Source of the DNA: Chryseobacterium bernardetii
GTDB lineage: Bacteria > Bacteroidota > Bacteroidia > Flavobacteriales > Weeksellaceae
Length of the DNA stretch: 64,000 nucleotides
Reading direction: 5' to 3'
Assembly: GCF_003815975.1 (NCBI RefSeq)
Contig: NZ_CP033932.1
Location: 2,461,501-2,525,500, forward strand
The position numbers and the translations under genes were made by a program. Position 1 is the stretch's first letter, and every line of letters starts with the position of its first letter. Below the pieces are notes generated by a model. The model saw nothing but the letters and a program-made list of their open reading frames with translations. It did no database searches and was not told the origin of the DNA. Of this stretch, positions 1 to 9,659 are shown piece by piece.

Positions 1-2
1 TC

Positions 3-533
3 CGAGACAATGATCCTATGGTTAAAGAAGTTTTATATTGTTTTACGAAGGAAGATTTACAAAATGCCGAAAATATTGTACCTATCCATGTACGCTATTT
101 TGATTCGACCAACCTCTATTTAGCAAGTGGTTTCTCCTGGACAGAAAATGGGAAGAAAGTAATGATCCATTTATCCGAATTTTCTATGCCCAAACAGGCT
201 ATTAATATGGCTCCTTCTCATCTTTCGTATTTGGTTGAAATATTAAATGAGTTTGATCCGACCGAAATGAGTTCTATCCGTGAGATAGTTGCTAAAAAAG
301 GTCTGAATTATAATCGCGTTCAAAAAGATTCTAAAATTTATTGGGGAGATACTTTTTATAGTTTCTTTAATAAAATTAAAATGATCGAAGCTGTTGGGGA
401 TATTATTTTTACTAGGCTCACCTTGAAAGAAATAGCGTTTCGTAATAAATTTAGTAATTATATAAACATGCATAGAACATTTTTAAGTTATGGAATTAGT
501 TTATCTGATATTCCACGATTGGCGAACCATTAA
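3..533 (+). CDS. AraC-like transcriptional regulator, 5' end cut by window
   Basis: The frame is open to the window edge, so the true start may lie outside; the first Met is at 18. No N-terminal domain is recognised. The last ~45 residues read like an AraC-type helix-turn-helix (LTLKEIAFRNKFSN, then YINMHRTF and GISLSDIP), with the usual spacing between a recognition helix and a final Gly-Ile-Ser segment. It sits 127 bp upstream of the MauE-fusion gene on the same strand, so it is plausibly the local regulator of that gene, as the AraC-TPR protein is in the second module at 38,097. The family call rests only on this C-terminal pattern. Confidence 0.45.
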   Translation, partial: RDNDPMVKEVLYCFTKEDLQNAENIVPIHVRYFDSTNLYLASGFSWTENGKKVMIHLSEFSMPKQAINMAPSHLSYLVEILNEFDPTEMSSIREIVAKKGLNYNRVQKDSKIYWGDTFYSFFNKIKMIEAVGDIIFTRLTLKEIAFRNKFSNYINMHRTFLSYGISLSDIPRLANH

Positions 534-659
534 GTTACATATTTTTATTATCGATGGAATTAAAACTTTTTAATATATTTTTTATTTATTAAGACATAAG
601 ATTGTAATTATAGGTATTGGTATGGATTATAACTTTGTTATTAATCAATACTGATAATT

Positions 660-2144
660 ATGATAGTTGTAAGATTTATAAGAACGCATTTCGTAACCAT
701 AGTCAGCATTCTTTTGGCCTTACTTTTTGTATATGCTGCTGGTAGTAAGTTACTCGACTTCGAGAACTTTCAGGTCCAGCTTGCTCAGTCTCCCTTGTTA
801 AGTGCATATTCCGGAATTATCTCTTATGGTGTAATTGCAATAGAAATTTTTGTGGCTATTTTGCTTTGTATCGATAGCACAAGAGTATTTGGTCTGTATG
901 CGTCACTTGGCCTACTGGCAGCCTTTACTATTTATATTTTTCTAATTTTGAAATTTAGTGATTTTGTACCCTGTAGTTGTGGAGGTATTCTTGAAAAGCT
1001 TGGCTGGGAGGAACATTTGCTATTTAATATTTTCTTCTTTTTAATAACTGGTACTGGAATTTTTGTACTTAGCAGAAAGGGTGGCGGCAAAACATTAAAG
1101 ACTTTATTATTATCCGGTACCACGACTATAATAAGCTGTCTCATTGTTATCCTTATGTTTCTTTCGTCAGAGAACATTATTAAAAAAGAAAACAACTTTA
1201 CGCGTAGATTTTTGCAGCACCCTATATTTGAGAATGGTGTGCTTGATCTAGGAGTAAATTCCTACTATTTTGCAGGTATGGCTGATGGAAACATATATTT
1301 GGGAAATGTTACAGCACCACTTTTTATTTCAAAAATTGATAGTGGACTGCAGAGTTTTACTCGAATAAAAATTAAACTTGATAACACAGACCATGCTTTT
1401 AAAAGCTTACAGCTAAAAATTAAATCTCCGTATTTCTATCTGTATGATGGTAATGTTCCTGTTATTTACAGGGGCAAACTTGGGGATTCTGTTGCACATA
1501 CTATTAGTTATGGCGATGCTTTTTTCAACCAGTTAACTGTTCTGGATTCAGCGAAGTTTGGAGTTAGAACACAAAGAAAACTTGATAATCAGTATACAAT
1601 CGCTTCACTTGATTTAAATAGAGAGCCAAAAGCTGAATTAAAAAATGAGGTTCTTCAAAAGCAGATAGATGGTGTTTTTGATGTTGATGGCTTACTTATT
1701 TCAGATCCTGAATCGGGGAATATGGTTTATACATATTTTTATCGCAATCAATTTATTGTACTTGACAGTAAGTTTAATATAAAAAATAGGTTTAATACTA
1801 TCGATACTACAAGAACTGCCAATATCTCAGTGACTAGGTTATCTGATGGAAGGACTAAAATGAACGCTCCACCTTTTAGTGTAAACAGAGGTTTTGCTCT
1901 GTTTGGAAATCTTATCTTCAACCGTTCCAACCTTAAGGGAAAATATGAACCTTCAAGTACATGGAGAAATTCATCGATTATTGATGTTTATAGAACAGAC
2001 GAACAAAGGTATATAGGAAGCTTTTACATCCGAAATAAAAATGGAAAGGGGATGTCTTCTCTGGTATCGGATGGCCGTAATATTTACGCACTTGTTGACA
2101 ATGAGATTCAGAGGTATAAAATTAGAGAAGGTGCTTTTAAATAG
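660..2144 (+). CDS. MauE/DoxX-like redox membrane protein fused to a C-terminal propeller-like domain
   Basis: 494 aa. Residues ~1-145 contain four hydrophobic segments typical of the MauE family, including KLLDFENFQ after the first helix and a CSCGG motif followed by LGWEEHLLFN before the fourth. MauE proteins belong to a family of membrane proteins linked to disulfide formation. After a further TM segment (~150-170) about 300 residues of short beta-rich repeats follow, with recurring aromatic-Asp-Gly and Leu-Asp patterns suggesting an extracytoplasmic beta-propeller; that fold is inferred. The second MauE in this window (36,840-37,289) lacks this extension. The DUF6520-like gene follows after 111 bp on the same strand. 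Likely role: redox handling of the small Cys-containing secreted protein or of SusCD cargo; not shown. Confidence 0.7.
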   Translation: MIVVRFIRTHFVTIVSILLALLFVYAAGSKLLDFENFQVQLAQSPLLSAYSGIISYGVIAIEIFVAILLCIDSTRVFGLYASLGLLAAFTIYIFLILKFSDFVPCSCGGILEKLGWEEHLLFNIFFFLITGTGIFVLSRKGGGKTLKTLLLSGTTTIISCLIVILMFLSSENIIKKENNFTRRFLQHPIFENGVLDLGVNSYYFAGMADGNIYLGNVTAPLFISKIDSGLQSFTRIKIKLDNTDHAFKSLQLKIKSPYFYLYDGNVPVIYRGKLGDSVAHTISYGDAFFNQLTVLDSAKFGVRTQRKLDNQYTIASLDLNREPKAELKNEVLQKQIDGVFDVDGLLISDPESGNMVYTYFYRNQFIVLDSKFNIKNRFNTIDTTRTANISVTRLSDGRTKMNAPPFSVNRGFALFGNLIFNRSNLKGKYEPSSTWRNSSIIDVYRTDEQRYIGSFYIRNKNGKGMSSLVSDGRNIYALVDNEIQRYKIREGAFK

Positions 2145-2255
2145 AACTCAAAATGAAATCGGTAGTTCGAGGAACTTCCGGTGGATCAGGATATATAGGG
2201 AATTAGCCGAAAACCCCGAAACAGATTAGGCAATAACCAATTAAATTATGATAGC

Positions 2256-2504
2256 ATGAAAAAAATATTATTACCAACTCTTATTGTAGCAATGGGATTT
2301 GGTGGTGCTTATGCAGGTAGTAAGGCAAGTAAAGCAATGCCTACTTATCGTATCGAGGGAAGCCAGTGTATACAGGTGGAGCAAGAATGTGATGAGCAAG
2401 GTGATGTAGTTTGTACTTGGAACGATGATGGTATAAATCAATTGTACAAATTCCAAAGCCCTGATGAAACAACCTGTTCTTCAGCACTTCACAGAAGTCT
2501 TTAA
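2256..2504 (+). CDS. Small secreted Cys-containing protein, DUF6520-like
   Basis: 82 aa. It has a Lys-rich start and a hydrophobic signal peptide ending near AYAG, then a ~60-residue mature region with four Cys (SQCIQVEQEC, VVCTW, TTCSS). The pattern (signal peptide, YRIEG, Cys pairs, LYKF) matches the DUF6520 family of Bacteroidota microproteins, whose function is not known to me and whose genes often sit next to MauE genes. It lies directly downstream of the MauE fusion and ends at a strong bidirectional terminator shared with the convergent S9 peptidase/SusCD operon. Four Cys next to a redox membrane protein make disulfide formation plausible. It could be a signal, a substrate or a modified peptide precursor. 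Confidence 0.65.
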   Translation: MKKILLPTLIVAMGFGGAYAGSKASKAMPTYRIEGSQCIQVEQECDEQGDVVCTWNDDGINQLYKFQSPDETTCSSALHRSL

Positions 2505-2509
2505 TTCAA

Positions 2510-2536
2510 AAAAGGATACCTATTCGGTATCCTTTC
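2510..2536. terminator. Bidirectional intrinsic terminator
   Basis: Perfect inverted repeat AAAGGATACC / GGTATCCTTT with a 5-base loop, flanked by A-rich and T-rich tracts. It lies between the convergent DUF6520-like gene and the S9 peptidase gene, and the peptidase stop codon (2520-2522) lies inside it. Confidence 0.8.
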
Positions 2537-5051
2537 TTATTTGTTTATTTATCCATGCAACGTCTTTTCGATCTTTCAAAAAATAGTCCCACCATTGCAA
2601 AATTCTTCTGTTTCTATCTTCTGCTTCCTTAGGTTCAAATACTAAATCGTGTCCGCCATTTGGATAAAAGAGAGCAATTACATTTTTATTATAGCGTCTT
2701 AATCCTATGTAGAATTCCATGACCTGATCCCACTGTATGTTTGTATCTTTCTTTCCTGCCCAAAGAAGGATGGGGGCATTAACTTTTTCAACATTTAAAA
2801 TCGGACTATTTTGCAAATAAAGGTTTTTATTCTCAACAATTGGAACCCTCATATCATATTGACCTGTTTCAAATTGGAAATAAAAAGGTTTAACGAACTG
2901 TGTATTATAAGAATAGTACGATCTGATTAAATCACTATTACCTGCACCAGAAATATAGGTAGTAAATCTGGAGGAATTAGTCGCAATAAAATTTGTTTCA
3001 TAACCACCATGCGAATGACCTATCAATCCGATTTTTTGTTTATCAATATTAGGGTTCACAAGAACCTGATCTAGTGCATTATTAACACATTCCAAAGCCG
3101 AAAGACCAGTTCCTCGCTCACCGAAGGCAATATCTGGTAAATACACGAAATAACCCCTTTCCATAAGTGTTCTAATTTGGAATCCGACGGGCATCAGATT
3201 ATTCGGGGAAAGATATTCATTGGATGTTTCCCTTTGCATTTCGTAAATATGTACGACCATCGGATATTTTTTTCGAGGATCAAAGTTTAGCGGATAATAG
3301 AGAATACCATTAAGTCTTCTACCAACGGCTGAATAAGTATAGATCTCCTGTTTCAATTTTTTTGCATGCACATCCTTTATATTTCCATCAAAAAGTAAAT
3401 GATTTTGGTGTTTTATATTGTAAGTATAAATTGCAGGAGGTAAGTTATAATTTTCTTCAACGGTATAAAATGTAGTCATGTCTGTGTTAAAAATCATATT
3501 GTTGCTGTCAATTCGATTTTTAGTAGGTGGTATTAACTCTTGCCATTTCCCGTCCCTGAATAATTGGTATGAAACTATGTTCTCATCTGTATCATATATT
3601 TCGACTAAAATTTCTTCTGTTTTGAGAGAAGAGATTGAAGTCTTGTACTGATCACTTGGTTTTATGGTGCAATTTTTTATTTTTGTCACTTTACCTATGC
3701 CAATACTTGAATGACGTAGATTATGGTGATAAATATCGTAAATCCATAGTCCATTGCTGCTCTCGAAATAGATGTTTTTTCTATTTTGGGAGAATGTGGG
3801 CTGTCCTAATCCTTGGGCATCTAGCAATGACTCTTTCTGTCCATTTGCCTTAAATAATGTCCATTTTAATCCATCAAGACTAGCTATGAACCACCTGCCA
3901 TCAGGTGAGGCAAAGATTTCCGAAATTAAATCTTTAGTTCTGCTACTTCTTCGTGAGTATTGCTTAATTACTTTCAAATCACCAATATTGATGTAAGTAT
4001 TTTTCTTTAGATCAAATATTTGGGTTCCATTTAACTCAGGGTTACTGGTGACGTAATTATACTTCGCCCGCGGCGTATAGGTTAAGAAATACCGGCTACT
4101 ATTGATGGAATTGACCTCAATATTTTCTGGTACCGTAATTTTCTGCAAATCTGCATTTGCTGGATTGAATAACCAAAATTTTCTAGTAGAGACAATTCGG
4201 TCGTGTTCATTAATATATGGATCATTGCCGTACCACAGTTCAACCATTGAATCTTTGTGCTCGTCTAAATTTTTTCTTGCACTAATCAACAGGGCTTTAC
4301 CATCAAGTATTTCAGAAAACTTTACCGACGAATTTTTTGGAATATCCAAATTCAATATGTTTTTTGGTGTACTTTGTATATCCATGACCACTAATCTGTC
4401 ACTCTGGTCATTGTTAACTGTAGTTTCAGTAAATGAGATTAATTTTGCGGATAATATGAGCTCCATTTTTTTAATTGCTCCTTCAGTAAAATGTATGACT
4501 TTAGTCACTTCCCCAGATGTTTCAAGTATTTCTGTCCTACCTGAATTGTTCCTTTTTAGAAACATACTTTTTAGCGATTCACTGAAAGCTATGTCTTCCA
4601 CATTACTTATATCCAATAGCTGCTGCCCGAAAGAACTGTAAATACGAATGTGCTTGTCGGTTGTTAGGATCGCGTATCTATTAAGTTTATCTAACGGGCA
4701 GAATTTTAAAACCTTATCGTATCTGTATGTCGAGCCTGTTATTAAATTGAGGAATTGTACTTTATTATCTTTTCTACTTAATACTCCTGTTCCGTTCATA
4801 AAAACTAGCGGACCAGTTCCAAAAATCTTATGTACCTGATTATTTTGAGTGTTAACAATATAGGACGAATCTCTTAAAGCTGCGTTATACTTATTAATTC
4901 CGATCCAGCTTCCCTCATTGGAAATATATGGTACACCGCCCAAGGTTGCAAATTGCTTTTTCCAGTTAAGTATTGTGTCTTCTCTTATTTGTGAGGGTAC
5001 AAGAAAATATGTGGATAGCAGAAATAATAATATTGAAATATTTTTAATCAT
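2520..5051 (-). CDS. Secreted S9-family (prolyl oligopeptidase-like) serine peptidase
   Basis: 843 aa from the chosen start. The frame is open further upstream, but the Met at 5051 is followed by a good signal peptide (MIKNISILLFLLSTYFLVPS) and its ATG overlaps the SusD stop in a TAATG arrangement, implying translational coupling. Residues ~60-570 are beta-rich repeats typical of the S9 N-terminal propeller. The C-terminal alpha/beta hydrolase domain carries GHSHGG (nucleophile ~Ser680), an Asp at ~769 (WAGKKDT) and a His at ~801 (NGGHD), so the catalytic triad is complete. It is the last gene of the sigma-FecR-SusC-SusD-S9 order. It probably trims peptides in the periplasm or at the surface, either imported ones or products of the linked small protein; the substrate is inferred. 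Confidence 0.88.
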   Translation of the reverse strand: MIKNISILLFLLSTYFLVPSQIREDTILNWKKQFATLGGVPYISNEGSWIGINKYNAALRDSSYIVNTQNNQVHKIFGTGPLVFMNGTGVLSRKDNKVQFLNLITGSTYRYDKVLKFCPLDKLNRYAILTTDKHIRIYSSFGQQLLDISNVEDIAFSESLKSMFLKRNNSGRTEILETSGEVTKVIHFTEGAIKKMELILSAKLISFTETTVNNDQSDRLVVMDIQSTPKNILNLDIPKNSSVKFSEILDGKALLISARKNLDEHKDSMVELWYGNDPYINEHDRIVSTRKFWLFNPANADLQKITVPENIEVNSINSSRYFLTYTPRAKYNYVTSNPELNGTQIFDLKKNTYINIGDLKVIKQYSRRSSRTKDLISEIFASPDGRWFIASLDGLKWTLFKANGQKESLLDAQGLGQPTFSQNRKNIYFESSNGLWIYDIYHHNLRHSSIGIGKVTKIKNCTIKPSDQYKTSISSLKTEEILVEIYDTDENIVSYQLFRDGKWQELIPPTKNRIDSNNMIFNTDMTTFYTVEENYNLPPAIYTYNIKHQNHLLFDGNIKDVHAKKLKQEIYTYSAVGRRLNGILYYPLNFDPRKKYPMVVHIYEMQRETSNEYLSPNNLMPVGFQIRTLMERGYFVYLPDIAFGERGTGLSALECVNNALDQVLVNPNIDKQKIGLIGHSHGGYETNFIATNSSRFTTYISGAGNSDLIRSYYSYNTQFVKPFYFQFETGQYDMRVPIVENKNLYLQNSPILNVEKVNAPILLWAGKKDTNIQWDQVMEFYIGLRRYNKNVIALFYPNGGHDLVFEPKEAEDRNRRILQWWDYFLKDRKDVAWINKQIRKDTE

Positions 5052-6415
5052 TAGTATCCTGTATTTTGAGGTTTTAAGTTTGCATTTAGTAGAATCTCCT
5101 TTTGAGGAACTGGCCAAAGTTTATGGTAATCCTTCCAATTTGGCTTGGTCGCAGTAAGGATATTGAGGTTTCCGGTTCTTTTTAAATCAAGGAATCTATG
5201 CCCCATTTCCGTAAAGTATTCTCGTCTATTTTCCAGTAGGACTTGTTCCAGCAATAAATTTTTAGTTATCGGCAAGTTTAGGGGGCTAAGTTGTGCACGT
5301 AGTCTTGTGGCATTTACAAATGGCAGTGCTTCACCAATTTTATCTTGTTGAGTAAGTGCTTCGGCCAACAATAAATACACTTCTTCTAATCTAAATACTA
5401 CGGAATATTCAGTCATATTGTTACCACCTCTATTTTTATATTTTTCTGCTCTATAATATATTTTTCCATTAAATGTTACTGGTGCCATCCATTGTTGTTT
5501 TCGGAGATCGCTATTTGCAAAAGAAGTAACTAATCCTTCTGACAGGGCGTAAGTTGAAGGTGCGGCGTTCGTAAAATAATATATTGAAGCTTGTGATAAT
5601 GATTGATTATTGTTTGGTTTTAGTTGCCATATTATGTGTTTTCCTGTTTTTTGAAAAACCTTGGTGATATCGTTTTCCATTTGATATAAAGGACTTTGTG
5701 AAATTTCTTTAAGAATAATTTCAGCTTTATTCCATTCTTGTTTTGCCATATATACTTTTGCGAGAAGCAAACGAGCCACCATCTTATTTGGATAAATTCT
5801 TTCCGTGTTTCTATACTCGTCATTGAGAAGTGTCAACGTCTCTGATAAATCACTTTCGATCTTTAGTAGAACCTGTTGCGAAGACGTTTTCGGAAGTATG
5901 TTATTTATTTTGTAGTCTGTGGTTTCAGGATAGGGGATATCACCGTATAGTTGGTTTAGGTAATAAAACATTATTGTTCTTACGAGTAGTGCTTCGCCTT
6001 TTAAATATTTTTTATCTGGGGCGGAAATCGATGTCGATTGCTGTACACCTTCTAAAATAGAATTTGCTGCATAAACTTGCTTATAGGCACTTGACCAAAC
6101 ATTATAAATTAGAGTGTTGGTATCAATTTGTTGATTCAGAAAGAGGTCTCTACTATCGGATGCAACGGTCGTATAATTATCAAGTTCATCAGTGTATGCA
6201 CTTAAATATGTTTCGAGGGTGCCGCCGGCAATGGGAGAATTCTTCAACACATCGGCATACATGGCTGCCAGTGCAGCATTTGCTGTCTGTACATCCTTGA
6301 AAACTGTTTCCCGGTCAATCTGGTTATTAGGGATATCGACATCAATTAATTTCTCGCATGAAACTGCCACAATGATTGATGTAGCAACAAGTATGATATG
6401 ATTTATTATTTTCAT
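5051..6415 (-). CDS. SusD/RagB-family outer-membrane lipoprotein
   Basis: 454 aa. It has a lipoprotein signal with a lipobox Cys (IIVAVSCEK), then an N-terminal segment (NNQIDRETVFKDVQTANAAL) and helical TPR-like stretches typical of RagB/SusD proteins. The C-terminus contains RREYFTEMGHRFLDLKR, the signature near the end of this family. It forms the substrate-binding lid on the partner SusC. It follows SusC by 11 bp and overlaps the S9 peptidase start by one base. Length is normal. In a cluster with a peptidase and no glycosidase, a peptide substrate is more likely than a glycan. Confidence 0.9.
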   Translation of the reverse strand: MKIINHIILVATSIIVAVSCEKLIDVDIPNNQIDRETVFKDVQTANAALAAMYADVLKNSPIAGGTLETYLSAYTDELDNYTTVASDSRDLFLNQQIDTNTLIYNVWSSAYKQVYAANSILEGVQQSTSISAPDKKYLKGEALLVRTIMFYYLNQLYGDIPYPETTDYKINNILPKTSSQQVLLKIESDLSETLTLLNDEYRNTERIYPNKMVARLLLAKVYMAKQEWNKAEIILKEISQSPLYQMENDITKVFQKTGKHIIWQLKPNNNQSLSQASIYYFTNAAPSTYALSEGLVTSFANSDLRKQQWMAPVTFNGKIYYRAEKYKNRGGNNMTEYSVVFRLEEVYLLLAEALTQQDKIGEALPFVNATRLRAQLSPLNLPITKNLLLEQVLLENRREYFTEMGHRFLDLKRTGNLNILTATKPNWKDYHKLWPVPQKEILLNANLKPQNTGY

Positions 6416-6426
6416 TTTTTTAATTT

Positions 6427-9400
6427 TTAAAGGTTAATTTGGGCACCAAATGAATAAGTTCTCAATGGAGGCAAGTATCCGAGTGTTGCTGCTTCGGGGT
6501 CTACTCCGAAAAATTTTGTCCATGTCCATAAGTTTTGCCCTTGGAAGTATATGGTAACATTTTTAAGAAATTCGCCCCTTAAAGGAATTCGGTAAGATAC
6601 CTGCAGATTCTTTAGTCTGATAAATGAAGCGTCAGAAACAATCGCGGTGCTGCTGCGAAATAAAGTATGACTAGTCGAATTTATCGTGCTGTAAGGCATG
6701 TAAAATCCATTGGGATTGTCAGCTGACCAAACGTTAAGGACTTCTGTTGGTTGATTGTTCATCAATCCTGGCATCGACATCAATGAATTATAATTTATAC
6801 CTTTCTTTTTAACAAACTGAAATAGTGCTGAAAGGCTCCAGTTTTTATATGTTATTGTGTTATTCCATCCTCCAAAATACTTGACGGCAATATTTTCAAC
6901 GACCTGTCGGTCATCTGCCGCAGAAATTTTCCCGTCACCATTAAAGTCTTTGAATTGATATTGTCCTGTTGCGGGATTAATACCTTCTAGCTGGTAAAGT
7001 TTTACAATATTTGTAGGCTGTCCTATTACATACTGATTTGCGTAGGAAGAACCTTCCAGACCGGGAAATGATAAAAGTTTATTTTTTGGAAAACTAATGT
7101 TGAAACTAGATTCCCACTGTATATTTTTGCTAACTAAAGGACGTCCTGAAATTTCTATTTCGAGACCTCTATTCTCTATTGTAGCTGCAAGGTTTGCAAT
7201 TACACTGGTAAAGCCAGTAACCGATGAAAGTTGGTATCCGACAAGTTGGTTCGAAGAGCGATTTTTGTACCAAGCTGTAGTAAGATTTAGCCTATTTTTG
7301 AAAAAGCCAAGGTCTAAAGCTGCTTCAAGTTTTTTGGTAACTTCCCAACTATAATCAGGGTTGTAAAGTCGGGATGGAGAAAGACCTGTTGTGTTGTTAT
7401 AATTTAATGATGATGATACTGTATAATTATTAAGGTACTGGAAATCCCCTATGTTATCACTGCCCGCAGCGCCATAACTTGCTCGTATCTTTCCGAAACT
7501 CAGCCAAGCAACTCTTTTGAAGAGATTTTCATTTGAGAATAGCCAAGCTGCACCAATGGCACCAAAATTCGCAAATCGATTATTTGGTCCAAACCTACTG
7601 CTCCCATCACGTCTTCCGGTAAGATTTATAATATATTTATCCTGAAACTGATAGTTAATCCTTCCAAAAAGCGCTGCATAACGATATTCTATATCGGAGT
7701 TTTCCAAGGTCATAATACTTTTGGCAGCTCCAATGTTGGTGATAAACTGGTTGCTCTCAAAGCCAAATCCTAACCTTTCATCTACATTTCTCTGGCTACT
7801 TTGGAAACTTCCTCCGACAAGAGCTTCTAAATTATGATTGCCCCACTTTTTCTGCCAGTTCAGCTGTGGTTCTAAGATGAAAGAGAAAATTTGTTGGGAT
7901 TTTTTATCAGTTTGTGAACTTGCACTTGACTGTCCTGATGCTAAATATGGACTATAGATAGTGTTTGGAGATAAAGTCATTTCATCGATTGTCGTATAAT
8001 TTATGCCGGTGTTTACTTTAATTTTGAAATCTTCAAAAAGGCGATACTCTATATTAAAATTGCTCTGGAGGAGTTTTGTGTCGTTGATATAGGAAGCATT
8101 ATAACCAGCTAAGGGATTTGTAAAGGTATTGTTTGCCCAATTTAAAGAGCCGTCCTCATTATATAGCTTAGGGGAAACAGGTGCCAACAGATATGCATTT
8201 CTGGTCACATCGTTCATTAAGACATTATTCTTTTGTTGCGTAAACATATTTGAGATACTAATTAGAAACCGTCTATCAGTTGAGCGATGCGAGATATTGG
8301 AATTGATTGTATTGCTATTATATTTAAATCCTTGTCCAAACACTGTAGTCTGTTCATTATGTCCGAGACTTAAGATGAAGTTTGTAGTTTCACTACCTCC
8401 GCTTAATGAAAGCTGCGTATTATTCAGGGTTGCTTTTTTGCCAATTAGAGTTTTAACCCAATTTGTTTCATTATTTTGATCCCATGTGCCATTAATATCA
8501 TATGCATTTGTGGGAATAGTTGTAATTCCGTCATTTTTATATGCAGTGTATCGCATTTTTAAATATTGATCTTTGCTCAATAATTTAAGGTTAGAAACAG
8601 CTTCACTGATCCCGTAATTTGATGAAAAGTTTAGACTTACTCTACCCGTTTTTCCTTTTTTTGTAGTGACAATTATAACTCCGTTTGCACCTCTGGAACC
8701 ATAAATAGCTGTTGCATCAGCGTCTTTCAATACTTCAATACTTTCTATATCATTTGGGTTAATGCTATTTAAAGGATTTATATTTCCTCCCGGAAAAGTT
8801 GTGGAAGAAATTTGTGACTTTTGAGCTGATATCTCGCTAAATGGTACTCCATCTACAACATAAAGAGGAACATTTCCATTTGGATCTGTGAAAGATCCTG
8901 TGCGTAAACTATTCTGTCCCCTGATCTGAATTTCAAAGCCTCCTCCAGGAATACCGCTGTTTTGGATAATATTTACTCCTGCCATGCGTCCTTGAACTGT
9001 TGATAATACGTTGGTTACAGGTTGATTCTCTATGTCTTTTGCAGTGACCTTTGCAATACTCCCTGTTCGCTTTTTATCGGTCACCTTATAATAACCCGCA
9101 TTCAAAACAACTTCCTCTATTGCATGTGTATCTGTGATATTCTTTATAGTATCGACTTTGGCTAAATTGACCGTAGATGCTTGGATATTTGTTGTTTGTT
9201 TGATTTTTTTTGGTCTGATAATAATGCTGTTTTCATAAATTAAGGCTTCTACAGGAATGTCCTTCAATAGTTTATTTAAACAGTCCAAAACTGGCTCGTT
9301 TTTACATTTCAGAGGTTGAACGATATAATTTTTTAGATCATCATTTGAATAATTATAGCGTGCGATATTTTCGTTTAGAAACTTTTCAACTGCTTCAGGT

Positions 9401-9513
9401 GCAGAAGTTTTTCCAGTTTCAAAATTTACCTTCATTTGTGAAAGGTTTTGTTGGGCATGAAATCCCTGCCAGCCGAATAATAGAAATACGGTGGCCGTGC
9501 ATAAAATTTTCAT
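6427..9513 (-). CDS. SusC/RagA-family TonB-dependent outer-membrane transporter
   Basis: 1028 aa. It has a signal peptide (FLLFGWQGFHAQQ) and an N-terminal STN (secretin/TonB N-terminal) domain around residues 25-105. The plug contains GRMAGVNIIQNSGIPGGG and LKDADATAIYGSRGANGV, and a long beta-barrel ends in the terminal strand SFGAQINL. The STN domain is the usual site that signals to a FecR anti-sigma factor, encoded just upstream in the operon. The carboxypeptidase-regulatory-like domain that commonly lies between STN and plug in SusC proteins seems absent: only ~35 residues separate STN from the EEVVLNAGYYK box. Partner of the SusD that follows 11 bp later. Confidence 0.92.
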   Translation of the reverse strand: MKILCTATVFLLFGWQGFHAQQNLSQMKVNFETGKTSAPEAVEKFLNENIARYNYSNDDLKNYIVQPLKCKNEPVLDCLNKLLKDIPVEALIYENSIIIRPKKIKQTTNIQASTVNLAKVDTIKNITDTHAIEEVVLNAGYYKVTDKKRTGSIAKVTAKDIENQPVTNVLSTVQGRMAGVNIIQNSGIPGGGFEIQIRGQNSLRTGSFTDPNGNVPLYVVDGVPFSEISAQKSQISSTTFPGGNINPLNSINPNDIESIEVLKDADATAIYGSRGANGVIIVTTKKGKTGRVSLNFSSNYGISEAVSNLKLLSKDQYLKMRYTAYKNDGITTIPTNAYDINGTWDQNNETNWVKTLIGKKATLNNTQLSLSGGSETTNFILSLGHNEQTTVFGQGFKYNSNTINSNISHRSTDRRFLISISNMFTQQKNNVLMNDVTRNAYLLAPVSPKLYNEDGSLNWANNTFTNPLAGYNASYINDTKLLQSNFNIEYRLFEDFKIKVNTGINYTTIDEMTLSPNTIYSPYLASGQSSASSQTDKKSQQIFSFILEPQLNWQKKWGNHNLEALVGGSFQSSQRNVDERLGFGFESNQFITNIGAAKSIMTLENSDIEYRYAALFGRINYQFQDKYIINLTGRRDGSSRFGPNNRFANFGAIGAAWLFSNENLFKRVAWLSFGKIRASYGAAGSDNIGDFQYLNNYTVSSSLNYNNTTGLSPSRLYNPDYSWEVTKKLEAALDLGFFKNRLNLTTAWYKNRSSNQLVGYQLSSVTGFTSVIANLAATIENRGLEIEISGRPLVSKNIQWESSFNISFPKNKLLSFPGLEGSSYANQYVIGQPTNIVKLYQLEGINPATGQYQFKDFNGDGKISAADDRQVVENIAVKYFGGWNNTITYKNWSLSALFQFVKKKGINYNSLMSMPGLMNNQPTEVLNVWSADNPNGFYMPYSTINSTSHTLFRSSTAIVSDASFIRLKNLQVSYRIPLRGEFLKNVTIYFQGQNLWTWTKFFGVDPEAATLGYLPPLRTYSFGAQINL

Positions 9514-9659
9514 ATTTTTGCATGTATTTAAAAATTAATGATTCCGTTAAGTTTTATTAGTTAGATACGGGACCGACGGTTGCGCCCGTCGGTCTATTTA
9601 TTTCTAACCCATTTTTTTAGGTGTCTGGGATCGTGCCCACTGTAATCATGGAGCGGATT

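Noticed and set aside
4102..4641. 179-codon plus-strand frame inside the S9 peptidase gene
   Set aside because: It is antisense to a gene with a full catalytic triad and signal peptide; the translated product has no recognisable features.
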